Positions 7,112 through 14,700 are shown, numbered from the stretch's first letter. The stretch is DNA of 16,653 bases from Alphaproteobacteria bacterium (GCA_024639035.1 JAHEJE010000023.1:1-16653), one strand, 5' to 3'. The notes: generated from the sequence alone by a model not told the origin. Numbers and translations: made by a program.

Positions 7112-7327
7112 CCCCGCCTCCAGTTCTTCAATTCCCCGAAAAACCATAAGCAGGAACGAAAACCGAAACAACACGGAAACTTCGCCGCCGGCACCTATTG
7201 CCGCATTAAAGAATTATCTTGCAGAAAAAACGATAATTAAAGCGAATAAACAAAGAATTCTTATGCAAAAATTTCTCAATTCGTCTAAACATACAGTGTC
7301 GATTCGAATATATTGAGGAGCTTTCCC
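7112..7327. promoter_or_regulatory. AT-rich divergent intergenic region (BKACE / MucR)
   Basis: This 216-bp gap separates divergent genes and must hold promoters for both. From about 7204 to 7320 it is roughly 70% A+T by hand count, in sharp contrast to the surrounding coding DNA. It is rich in T-A steps and short palindromes (AGAATTCT near 7254, ATTCGAAT near 7303). MucR/Ros proteins are known to bind AT-rich DNA with T-A steps and often repress their own gene, so autoregulation is likely. I could not pick out a convincing -35/-10 pair. Confidence 0.5.
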
Positions 7328-7732
7328 ATGGATGACAGTACCGAACTCGCGGCACTCACCGCCGATATCGTGGCTGCATACGTGAGCAACAATCCATTGC
7401 CGCCTGCCAACCTGCCAGGTGTGATCAAGGAGGTTCACGATGCTCTGCTCAATGCATCGGGCGAAGGCGCTGGCGCAGCCGAGGAAGTCAACCTGGTCCC
7501 GGCCGTCTCGGTGCGCAAGTCGGTGGCCGACGATCACATCACCTGCCTGGATTGCGGCAAGAAATTCAAGTCGCTGAAACGCCACATCCGCACCTATCAC
7601 GATGTCACCCCGGACGAGTACCGCGCCCGCTGGAAGCTGGCTGCGGACTATCCTATGGTTGCCCCGAATTACTCCGCGAGCCGGGCCAAGATGGCAAAAC
7701 AATTCGGTTTGGGACGAAAATCCAAAAAATAG
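7328..7732 (+). CDS. MucR/Ros family zinc-finger transcriptional regulator
   Basis: A 134-residue DNA-binding protein. The prokaryotic C2H2-type zinc finger reads CLDCGKKFKSLKRHIRTYH (C73, C76, H86, H91; spacing C-x2-C-x9-H-x4-H). It is followed by the family hallmark VTPDEYRARWKL and PMVAPNYSASRAKMAKQFGLG. The N-terminal part (LTADIVAAYVSNN...LP.VIKEVHDAL, residues 10-40) is the helical oligomerisation region. Family members act as H-NS-like or classical repressors of exopolysaccharide, motility, virulence and cell-cycle genes. ATG 7328 has an ideal GAGGAG at 7315-7320. It lies 174 bp upstream of the five-gene operon on the same strand and might regulate it, but nothing in the sequence proves this. 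Alphaproteobacteria usually carry several paralogues, so I assign no gene symbol. Confidence 0.95.
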   Translation: MDDSTELAALTADIVAAYVSNNPLPPANLPGVIKEVHDALLNASGEGAGAAEEVNLVPAVSVRKSVADDHITCLDCGKKFKSLKRHIRTYHDVTPDEYRARWKLAADYPMVAPNYSASRAKMAKQFGLGRKSKK

Positions 7733-7752
7733 CGGTGTCGTCCGTTTTTTGG
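7722..7752 (+). terminator. Possible terminator hairpin after the MucR-type gene
   Basis: CCAAAAAA (7722-7729) and TTTTTTGG (7745-7752) are perfect reverse complements 15 nt apart, with a short CGG/CCG pairing inside the loop. The A-tract:U-tract structure overlaps the stop codon at 7730-7732. The GC-stem is very short, so it may be inefficient; a second imperfect repeat (7762-7770 with 7793-7801, followed by TTTT) lies just downstream. Confidence 0.35.
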
Positions 7753-7906
7753 TTAGATAGAGCCGGTATTTGGTGTATTTTTGATTGCGCTGAATATCGG
7801 CTTTTCGCGTTCGGCCATCACATCCGCTGAGCCGGTTGTCCTTTAAGACGTCCCCCACTGTCCCCATATTCCTGCAAAGCGATACGACAACCAAAGAGGG
7901 AGCGAA

Positions 7907-8992
7907 ATGCTGGAAACCAAGACATTCGATGCCGAAATAGAGAAAACCAAGTCGATGATCGAGGACACTCGCGCCAAGATGGAGCAGAGTGGTCATATCC
8001 TCGAACAGATCGCCGAAACCGAAACTGTCGGCGAACTGGATTTCGATATCGAGAACGCCCGCATCGAAGATGTCCTGCGCCAGCAAAAGGTGATGGAAGG
8101 CAATATCGCCGACCTGATCATCGGCCTTGAGGATGTCACCAACTCCTTCGGCGATGAGTTCAAGAACATGCAGGAGTTCTCGCTGAGCGAAAAACTCGTC
8201 GGCATGTTCTCGCGCACCAAGGCCAAGGCGATGCGCAACGAACGTGTGCGCACCACCTCGCTGGCGGGGAATCTTCAGGACCTGCTGGCCAAGTCGAACA
8301 CCATCGTCGGCATCCTGAAGGACCAGAAATCCGTGCTCGAAGCGCGCTACGCCAAGTCCGAGGACAGCCTCAAGACGGTGATTTCCCGACGCGAACAGGT
8401 CACCGACGACCTGAAGACGACCCAGGCGCGCATCGAGGAACTCAACCCGCTGCTGCTCGATCTGGAAAACCGCATCGCCGCGTCAACCGACCAGCAGCAG
8501 CGCACCAAGCTGGAAGGCGAGCGCTCGGAAATGGCGACCGAGTACAACCAGATGCAGGCCCGCGAGCAGGAACTTCTGGCCGGCTCGCAGACTCTGGAAC
8601 GCTACACCTCCATGTTCCAGACCTTCGTCGACAGTCTCAACAACCAGATGGCCGCCCAGTCGACGCTGATCAACAAGCTCAACATCGACACCGAACAGCG
8701 CATCGTTCTGTACAAGTCGCTGGAAGACTCCCTGAAGACCGCCGCCCAGCAGGAGGTCGCCCACCAGATCAACACCCTCGGCAACAAGGTCGACACCGCC
8801 GCCGAGGAAACCATGGCCGGCATCGGCGCCGCGGCCCAGTCGCACATCGGCGATCTGCTGGAGCTGCACGAAAAGAGTATGGTCTCCAGCGCCGAGATCC
8901 AGCGCCGCAAGAAACTCGCAGATGACGCCTTCTCCAGGCGCTTTGCCGACGTCCTGGAAAAGCACGAATCCGCCAAATACGTCAGCCAGTAG
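7907..8992 (+). CDS. Coiled-coil protein, TelA-like; first gene of a five-gene operon
   Basis: A 361-residue soluble protein with no cysteines, no signal peptide and no membrane segment. Almost the whole chain reads as charged heptad-type helix. Stretches are 5-40, 50-75, then after a short basic patch with Phe-Ser (SLSEKLVGMFSRTKAKAMR, 92-110) long helices at about 112-240, 240-300 and 310-355. The order of helices and the basic C-terminal segment (EIQRRKKLADDAFSRRFADV) recall the toxic-anion-resistance TelA/KlaA proteins. The resemblance is at pattern level only, and PspA-like or generic coiled-coil proteins are alternatives. AGGGAG sits 6 nt before the ATG. It is followed 27 bp later by the second operon gene. 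A scaffold or membrane-associated polymer acted on by the downstream AAA+ ATPase is a reasonable inference; tellurite resistance is not implied. Confidence 0.75.
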   Translation: MLETKTFDAEIEKTKSMIEDTRAKMEQSGHILEQIAETETVGELDFDIENARIEDVLRQQKVMEGNIADLIIGLEDVTNSFGDEFKNMQEFSLSEKLVGMFSRTKAKAMRNERVRTTSLAGNLQDLLAKSNTIVGILKDQKSVLEARYAKSEDSLKTVISRREQVTDDLKTTQARIEELNPLLLDLENRIAASTDQQQRTKLEGERSEMATEYNQMQAREQELLAGSQTLERYTSMFQTFVDSLNNQMAAQSTLINKLNIDTEQRIVLYKSLEDSLKTAAQQEVAHQINTLGNKVDTAAEETMAGIGAAAQSHIGDLLELHEKSMVSSAEIQRRKKLADDAFSRRFADVLEKHESAKYVSQ

Positions 8993-9019
8993 GCCTGAGC
9001 GCGAAGGGGCGGACGCGTC

Positions 9020-10165
9020 ATGGCGAGTTTGACCGGCAGCACACCAGGATACTTCGACGCCATTGGCGCTGCGTTTACCGGATTGGATGCGGTCGCCAAG
9101 GCCGAGGCCGAGCAGGCCAAGCGCAACAACCTGATCTACCATGCGCTCTATGAACACCTGACCCGTCTCAGGCACTCGTTTGAGTGCTGGGAAAACCAGT
9201 GCCGGTTTGCCGACAGTTTCAAGCTCGACACCGAGGAGTCCGGTTTCCCCACCTACCACCAGGTGCTCAACCTGCAGGACAGCGCCAACCGCCGCGAGGA
9301 ACGTCTTCTCGACATGGATGAACCGGCCGACATCCGCGAGCAGATGATCGACCAACTGCTGCGCTACAAGCAGTTCCCGGCCCGCCAGCAGCGCCAGATG
9401 GCCGAACGGCTGTTTCTCGACGGCCTCGATGGCGAGCGCCTCTATGCCCCTTTCACCGAGCCGCAGGCCCTGCGCCTGTCGATGAACCCGCGCTCCAAGC
9501 GTCCGTTCTATGTCATGCACTGGTCTGTCTACGACGGCAGGGCCAACCTGCCGCTGATCTATTTCGCGGTGATCGAGGATTCCTCCGAACATGCGCCGGC
9601 CGTTCCGAAACAGGGTCAGTCCGGCCACCGCAGGAACGCCTTCGGCCAGAGCCCGTTCGGCGGCTTGCCCAACTTCCACCAGCGCGAGCAGTTCCGCAGC
9701 TTCGCCCAGAACCATTCAAGCTACAGCCTGAACCTGACCTCGATCGCCACCGCCATGGACCGGGATTTCCCCGAGTTGCACCCCAAGCAGCTGCGCCGCT
9801 TCATCCTCGGGCCGTTCTATGCCGGCGGCGTCACCCGGCACAACGCGCAGGTGCAAAGCGTGCTCGACGAGGTCACCGACCCTGCCGATGCCTGGCTTTT
9901 GACCTGGACCATGCAGGAGCTTTATTCCAAGGAGGAGATTCCGGCAAAGCACGGCCTGTGGGGCGGTTCGCCGGCCAAGGAGGTGTTCTTCATCGACACC
10001 GGCGATGTCGATTGCGCCGCCCAGGGCGTCAGCAGCATCGAGCGCTACGCACTTGTTCCCCACAACGCCTACCAGGCCGCCTACGCCAAGGGACTGGCGG
10101 ATGAGATCTTCAAGGACTACCAGTGCTACATCGCCTCCGGCGAGCACATCCTGCAGAATGTTTGA
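9020..10165 (+). CDS. Uncharacterised protein, second gene of the AAA+/DUF2333 operon
   Basis: A 381-residue protein whose family I do not recognise. It has no signal peptide or membrane helix. The N-terminal part (about 22-130) is mostly charged helix with one Cys pair (C56, C61) in HSFECWENQCRF. Residues 140-190 look like alternating strands (RPFYVMHWSVYDG, LPLIYFAVIEDS). Residues 195-225 form a low-complexity loop rich in Gly, Gln, Ser, Phe and Arg (PKQGQSGHRRNAFGQSPFGG). The C-terminal half is mixed (LRRFILGPFYAGGVTRHN, AWLLTWTMQELYSKEEIP, KEVFFIDTGDVD). No catalytic motif is evident. Its reading frame shows the same GC-rich third positions as its neighbours and it is preceded by GAAGGGG. 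Only 8 bp separate it from the ATPase gene, so it is likely a dedicated partner of the complex. Confidence 0.8.
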   Translation: MASLTGSTPGYFDAIGAAFTGLDAVAKAEAEQAKRNNLIYHALYEHLTRLRHSFECWENQCRFADSFKLDTEESGFPTYHQVLNLQDSANRREERLLDMDEPADIREQMIDQLLRYKQFPARQQRQMAERLFLDGLDGERLYAPFTEPQALRLSMNPRSKRPFYVMHWSVYDGRANLPLIYFAVIEDSSEHAPAVPKQGQSGHRRNAFGQSPFGGLPNFHQREQFRSFAQNHSSYSLNLTSIATAMDRDFPELHPKQLRRFILGPFYAGGVTRHNAQVQSVLDEVTDPADAWLLTWTMQELYSKEEIPAKHGLWGGSPAKEVFFIDTGDVDCAAQGVSSIERYALVPHNAYQAAYAKGLADEIFKDYQCYIASGEHILQNV

Positions 10166-10173
10166 GAGGTGAT

Positions 10174-12087
10174 ATGGACATCGGACTGACCACCTTGCGT
10201 GAAGAAGACATTACCAAGCATCTCTCGACCGCGCACAGCCTGCTCGAGCGCGCCGCCGTTGTCGTGACCGACGACAAGTCCAAGTCGAAGACCGAGATCG
10301 CCGGCACCCGACGGCGCTTCGTGTCCACCGTTTCGACCGGCTCGGCCCGGCGCACTGCAGACGTGCGCTTGTTGCAGCGCATCGCCGAGGTCAGCCCCAA
10401 CGATGCCATGCTGTCGATGGAACAGCACACTCTGGCCTGGCGCCTGCGCCGCGCCATGGCGGTCGGCCTGGCCATCCACGATGTCTTCGCCCGCCAGACC
10501 GAACTTGAAAGCCTGACCGCCAAGAACCGCTCATCGGCCTTGTCCGGCGACCTGGCGACACGGTTCCACAAGCTGCTCGCGGCATCGTCCTTCGTCTCGG
10601 TCTTCTCCGCCGCCAGCTATCTGGTGCAAACGCTTGAGACCAATGGCGACGCGACATCGGACCTGCCCGATCCGGTCTACGCCTTCGACACCCCGCAGGA
10701 CGCCTACAAGCATTTCCTCTACGGCCTCGATCAGGCCATCGAGGACGCACCGGACGATGCCCAGCTGATTGCCCGCGCCGCCGCCTTTGCCCGCTCAACC
10801 CTCGACGGACTGCTGGCCCGGCATGGCCGCTTTCCCGAACTGGCCGGTTTCGAAGACACCCACATCCGCCTCGACAGCGACGACTTCGAAATGAACGGCT
10901 TCGACGTCTCCACACGCGGCAAGCGCAAGCCGCTCATCATGTCGTTCAAGAAGCCGAACGAGGTCGTCGGCAACCACATCGCCAAGTATCAGGCGATGAA
11001 ACTGGCCAAGATGCTGATGGCCTACGACTTCGACCGCCAGCTCAACCCCTTCGTCGACCTCGGCGGCTTCATCTTCACCTTCATCGGCGACGGCTATCCC
11101 GGCACCGGCAAGACGACGCTGATCCAGATGATCGCCGGTCTGATCAACGATTATTGCGCCATCGCCGGTTACACCTTCCACTACGAGAATTTCGGCGTCG
11201 ACCAGATCAGTTCCTACCAGGGCAAGTCGGGCCAGAACTGCCGTCAATTCGTCTCCAACGTGCTCGACCCGCGCGTCATCGGCTTCGGCACGGTGGACGA
11301 CATCGACCAGGTCGCCGCCAAGCGTTCCGACGACCGCGCCTCGGCCGGCCAACAGGAAATCACCGCCGTGCTGATGGAGAGCTTTTCCGGCGCCAACACC
11401 GTGGTACGCGGCAATTGCGCCTTCGGCATGTTCTCCAACTACCCGGAGAACGTCGACGACGCCCTGCGCCAACGCGCCAGTGCCCGCTGGCTCGTCGATG
11501 GCCCGCAGACGGCGGACGACTACATCGACATCTTCGCCCTGCTGCTCGGCGGCAACCACAAGATCAAGCTCGGCGACCACAACCTCTATGCCGCACAGGT
11601 CATTCAAGCCGCCGTGGAAACCGCCTATGAGCTGCACAACGAGCCGCAGGAAGACGGCCTGAAGAAGGTTGCCGAGCGGTTCAAGAAGGACGGCGGCAAG
11701 CTGAAGTCCCTCGCCGATGTCGGCCGCTACCTGCATGCCATCAAGCTGGCCGAACCGCGCTTCACCGGCCGCGCCATCAAGAACATCACCGATGCGGTCA
11801 AGATGCGCGCCATGGACATCGAGCTGCCCGATGAATGGTTCGAAAGCCCCGAACCCTTCATGCACAAGGACTACGACACCAAGCTCGCCATGATCGCCGA
11901 ACTGCGCACGCCGATCACCATGGACACGATCATTCAGGAAATCCACCGCTACGCCGACAGCGAGTTCCGCTACACCGACAAGTCGGACGACAGTGCGGTA
12001 CAGAACCTGATCCGCGACCAGCGGGTGCGCGAGCGCGCCGCCCGGGAAATCGTGGAATTGAAGGACAACGGCCATTGGAACGCCTGA
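10174..12087 (+). CDS. AAA+ ATPase with long N-terminal region, third gene of the operon
   Basis: A 637-residue cytoplasmic ATPase. The first ~290 residues are helical and match nothing I know; they include an RRRFVSTVSTGSARRTADVR segment (46-65). The AAA+ core follows: Walker A GDGYPGTGKTTLIQM (305-319, K313), Walker B VIGFGTVDDID (368-378, D375/D376), sensor-1 Asn in MFSNYPENVDD (N422) and arginine-finger candidates in ALRQRASARW (R432, R434, R438). A helical lid runs to about 560, then a basic/acidic tail. Residues 383-405 between Walker B and sensor 1 (KRSDDRASAGQQEITAVLME) resemble the stretch seen in hexameric AAA+ remodelling enzymes. ATG 10174 is preceded by GAGAGG at 4-5 nt; an upstream in-frame start at 10123 would overlap gene two. 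The 3' end overlaps the next gene by 13 bp. Likely the energy-consuming core of the five-protein system; the target is unknown. Confidence 0.9.
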   Translation: MDIGLTTLREEDITKHLSTAHSLLERAAVVVTDDKSKSKTEIAGTRRRFVSTVSTGSARRTADVRLLQRIAEVSPNDAMLSMEQHTLAWRLRRAMAVGLAIHDVFARQTELESLTAKNRSSALSGDLATRFHKLLAASSFVSVFSAASYLVQTLETNGDATSDLPDPVYAFDTPQDAYKHFLYGLDQAIEDAPDDAQLIARAAAFARSTLDGLLARHGRFPELAGFEDTHIRLDSDDFEMNGFDVSTRGKRKPLIMSFKKPNEVVGNHIAKYQAMKLAKMLMAYDFDRQLNPFVDLGGFIFTFIGDGYPGTGKTTLIQMIAGLINDYCAIAGYTFHYENFGVDQISSYQGKSGQNCRQFVSNVLDPRVIGFGTVDDIDQVAAKRSDDRASAGQQEITAVLMESFSGANTVVRGNCAFGMFSNYPENVDDALRQRASARWLVDGPQTADDYIDIFALLLGGNHKIKLGDHNLYAAQVIQAAVETAYELHNEPQEDGLKKVAERFKKDGGKLKSLADVGRYLHAIKLAEPRFTGRAIKNITDAVKMRAMDIELPDEWFESPEPFMHKDYDTKLAMIAELRTPITMDTIIQEIHRYADSEFRYTDKSDDSAVQNLIRDQRVRERAAREIVELKDNGHWNA

Positions 12088-13358
12088 TCGACAATGCCCT
12101 GATCTATGGCGGTCTGAAACGCATCCACCAGCCGCACCTGATCGAGCGCTACAACCAGGCGCTTGAGGCCTTCGATCTGGCGCGCACCAAGTGCACCGAC
12201 TTCGTCATCGACGCCACCGGCTTTTCGCCCCAGGTCGCCGAGGACCTCGGCGATGAGCACTACCTCGACCCGACCGGCATCTCGCGCCGCTTCATCATCC
12301 TGTCGCCCGAGCAGATGAACCTGCCGGTGATTTACATGAACTTCTCATCGACCCCCGACCTGATGCGCCAGTTCTTTGCCGAAAATGCCGAGGCGGTGAA
12401 GAACCTGACCCTGAAGGACGTGATCTTCGGCGAGATCGAGAACTCGACCTACCAGATCGACGACATCGAAGACATCCTGTCGATCAAACGGGTCAATTTC
12501 CGCCTCAATACCCACAATCGTCTACTGGAGAAATCCAAGCGGCTGACCCGCCTGGTAGCCCGCTTCGGCACCGAACCGGACGCCTGGCGCAATGATGAAT
12601 TGCTCAACGGCATCCTTGAATTGGCCCACGACTGTGGCGATATAAGATACAACGAAATCGTTCCGCGCCGCACCCAGTTCGAGATGCACTCGTTCTGGAC
12701 CCGTCACTTCAACGGTGTTTACGTCTTCCACGACAATGACACCGACACGGTGGTGATCGGCGATGTGGAAACGGCCGACCCGTTGCCCGACGGCACCTAC
12801 AACAACCGCTTCATCAACATCGAAGATCACGGTGCCATTCTCGACTATCTGACCGAAACGGGCCGTCTTGAAACCCTCAACCTGACCTGGCTCGAGAGGT
12901 CCGGAATACTCGATCAGCGCTTGGAGATTTACACCCGCATGGCCATGTCGAAGGAACGTCCCGACACCGACCTCGTATGGGTCGGCGATGTTGCCACGGA
13001 CAACTGGGTGCACAACAATCTGGGCATGTTGAACAAGCAACCCACCTACCGCTTTCTTGCCGAGTTGCGCAAGGCGATCGGCAGCGGCCTGATCGTCAAC
13101 CCCGATCGCATTGCCCCCAGCCAGATGCTCACCGCCCTGCGCGCCGAACCCGGTCACCCCGACGCTCTGTTGGTCAATCGCTTCTTGTCCGAGTTCGTCC
13201 CGTTCGATTTCCTGACCCGCTTCATCGTCAACAAACTCGCCTTTTACAACGATTACGAAGGCTTCACCGAAACCCAGCGCGACTATGCCGTGCACACCAT
13301 CACCACCCGCTACTTCCCGGCCAAGCAGGCCATGTGGCGCAAGCTGTTTGAGAATTGA
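12075..13358 (+). CDS. DUF6638-like protein, fourth gene of the operon
   Basis: A 427-residue soluble protein starting at TTG 12075, inside the last codons of the ATPase gene (13-bp overlap). AAGGA at 12061-12065 is 9 nt upstream, and no ATG or GTG nearby gives a family-like N-terminus. The beginning MERLIDNALIYGGLKRI, followed by ERYNQALEAF, DFVIDATGFSPQVAEDLGD and YLDPTGISRRFIIL, agrees with what I remember of the DUF6638 family; this should be confirmed by a Pfam search. Function is unknown. No transmembrane segment or catalytic motif is obvious. Middle residues (about 120-240) contain FGEIENSTYQIDDIEDIL and YVFHDNDTDTVVIGD. The C-terminal third is helical (NRFLSEFVPFDFLTRFI, YEGFTETQRDYAVHTIT). 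The overlap implies translational coupling to the ATPase and thus a fixed ratio of the two products. Confidence 0.8.
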   Translation: MERLIDNALIYGGLKRIHQPHLIERYNQALEAFDLARTKCTDFVIDATGFSPQVAEDLGDEHYLDPTGISRRFIILSPEQMNLPVIYMNFSSTPDLMRQFFAENAEAVKNLTLKDVIFGEIENSTYQIDDIEDILSIKRVNFRLNTHNRLLEKSKRLTRLVARFGTEPDAWRNDELLNGILELAHDCGDIRYNEIVPRRTQFEMHSFWTRHFNGVYVFHDNDTDTVVIGDVETADPLPDGTYNNRFINIEDHGAILDYLTETGRLETLNLTWLERSGILDQRLEIYTRMAMSKERPDTDLVWVGDVATDNWVHNNLGMLNKQPTYRFLAELRKAIGSGLIVNPDRIAPSQMLTALRAEPGHPDALLVNRFLSEFVPFDFLTRFIVNKLAFYNDYEGFTETQRDYAVHTITTRYFPAKQAMWRKLFEN

Positions 13359-13370
13359 GAGGACCAATAG

Positions 13371-14507
13371 ATGCTCGACCCGCTCTTCAATTGGATTTCA
13401 CGCATCTGGCACGCACTCATCGCCGCCATCAAACGACTGATCGCCCTCATCATCGCGCCGTTCGTTGCTGTTTACACCTTCTTTCAAACCTCCGGCTGGA
13501 TCCTGCGCGGCCTGATCCTCCTGATCCTGCTGCCCTTCGTGCTCGGCTACGGCCACTTCGCCTGGCATGCCCTGTGGATCCGCGACTTCGATCTCGACTA
13601 CCCGCAGCGCTTTGCCAAGTCCACCAACATGCGCCCGGCCGGCGAACAGGTTGCGGTCGAGGGCGGCGACGCCACGACCAAGACGTGCGGCAGTTCGCGG
13701 GTCATCGAAATCACCGCTGATCTCATCGACTTCAACGTCAACCGCAACAAGTGGATTTCTTCCAACCCATTGTACAAGATGGGACTTTTCTGGGTGATCG
13801 ATTGGGACAAGACCTGGTTCTTCGACAACAAGGCCGCTTTCCAGCGTGGCGTTCATCAGGCCGCCAGCCGCACCGCGATCGAGCTTGCCGATGCCCTCGG
13901 CCGGGCCCGCGGAACATCGGCCATCAACACCGATCTGCGCAAGGCCAAGGGCAACATACAGTTCGATCAGCGCACCTGGTATTTCAACATCTTCGACGAT
14001 CAGCCGTTCGGCCCGACCACCCGCAGCCAGACCTACTATCGCCGGGCGCTGGTTTCCATGCACAAGTACAATACCGATCTCGCCGCCTGCAACGCCACCT
14101 TCGATGCCCGCGCCGACAATCTCATGCAGTTCCTCGATCGCATCGCCAAGGATATCGGCGCCACGTCCGCTGCCATCAAGGACCGCTCCGAACAGTACAA
14201 CTCCGGCTGGTTCGACACCCGCGCCGATGACATTTTCATGTTCGCCAAGGGCCAGCTTTATGCCTACTACGGCATTCTCCAGGGCATTCGCGCCGACTTC
14301 CCCGAGGTGGTCAAGAGCCGCGCCCTGGCCGATATCTGGAACCTGATGGACGACCACCTGCGCCGCGCCATCGAGCTCGACCCGCTGATCATCTCCAACG
14401 GCAACGAAGACGGCTTCATCATGCCGACGCATCTCACCACAATCGGTTTCTACATCCTGCGCGCCCGTTCGAACCTGGTGGAGATCAGGTCCGTGCTGGA
14501 TCGCTAA
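13371..14507 (+). CDS. DUF2333 family membrane-anchored protein, last gene of the operon
   Basis: A 378-residue protein. The N-terminus is strongly hydrophobic: an amphipathic or membrane helix at about 13-38 and a clear membrane span at about 44-68 (WILRGLILLILLPFVLGYG), so the remaining ~300 residues are on one side, most likely the periplasm. The soluble part matches my recollection of DUF2333 from other proteobacteria: FDARADNLMQFLDRIAKDIG (244-263), WFDTRADDIFMFAKGQLYA (280-298), then an acidic/helical segment, LIISNGNEDGFIMPTHL (339-355) and FYILRARSNLVEIRSVL at the end. The function of DUF2333 is not known. GAGAGGA precedes the ATG, which is 12 bp after the previous stop. As the only membrane protein of the operon it probably tethers the cytoplasmic ATPase/coiled-coil components to the envelope. 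Confidence 0.88.
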   Translation: MLDPLFNWISRIWHALIAAIKRLIALIIAPFVAVYTFFQTSGWILRGLILLILLPFVLGYGHFAWHALWIRDFDLDYPQRFAKSTNMRPAGEQVAVEGGDATTKTCGSSRVIEITADLIDFNVNRNKWISSNPLYKMGLFWVIDWDKTWFFDNKAAFQRGVHQAASRTAIELADALGRARGTSAINTDLRKAKGNIQFDQRTWYFNIFDDQPFGPTTRSQTYYRRALVSMHKYNTDLAACNATFDARADNLMQFLDRIAKDIGATSAAIKDRSEQYNSGWFDTRADDIFMFAKGQLYAYYGILQGIRADFPEVVKSRALADIWNLMDDHLRRAIELDPLIISNGNEDGFIMPTHLTTIGFYILRARSNLVEIRSVLDR

Positions 14508-14636
14508 AGCCGAATCGCGCCGCTCCTACCACCGGTTTGGTTAACGCTTCCGCAACCAACGCCGGGCATAATCCGACCTTGAAGTCAGACGGCCTTCGGA
14601 GAATGTCAGGAAACTGCGTCGCTGGTCCCGTTGCTG

Positions 14637-14693
14637 AACGGCCCATGTGGAGTAACGGCTTGTTTCGTAGCATTTTTCCACTGCACGGCCGTT
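14637..14693. repeat. Imperfect inverted repeat upstream of a candidate promoter
   Basis: AACGGCC (14637-14643) pairs with GGCCGTT (14687-14693), and inside it GTGGA (14647-14651) pairs with TCCAC (14677-14681), leaving a 25-nt loop. It ends 7 bp before the candidate -35 at 14701. It could be an operator for a dimeric regulator, the end of a transcript, or chance in GC-rich DNA. Confidence 0.35.
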
Positions 14694-14700
14694 GCATCTG

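Noticed and set aside
6443..7240. 265-codon plus-strand ORF opposite the BKACE gene
   Set aside because: Composition biased to Arg, His and Gln with no recognisable motifs; the minus strand encodes a full BKACE protein with a good ribosome site.
7907..8992. Tellurite or toxic-anion resistance gene
   Set aside because: The resemblance to TelA is a coiled-coil pattern only; no Ter genes are present, so resistance cannot be claimed.
8483..9715. 410-codon minus-strand ORF across the first two operon genes
   Set aside because: Spans two plus-strand genes and the gap between them; low-complexity Leu/Gly/Val-rich shadow translation.
10795..12075. 426-codon minus-strand ORF opposite the AAA+ gene
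   Set aside because: Shadow of the ATPase frame, whose Walker motifs are intact.
13398..14432. 344-codon minus-strand ORF opposite the DUF2333 gene
   Set aside because: Shadow translation; plus-strand product has family motifs and a membrane helix.
7907..14507. Anti-phage defence island
   Set aside because: No nuclease, toxin, reverse transcriptase, methylase or mobility gene is present, and base composition matches the neighbouring housekeeping genes, so nothing specifically supports defence.
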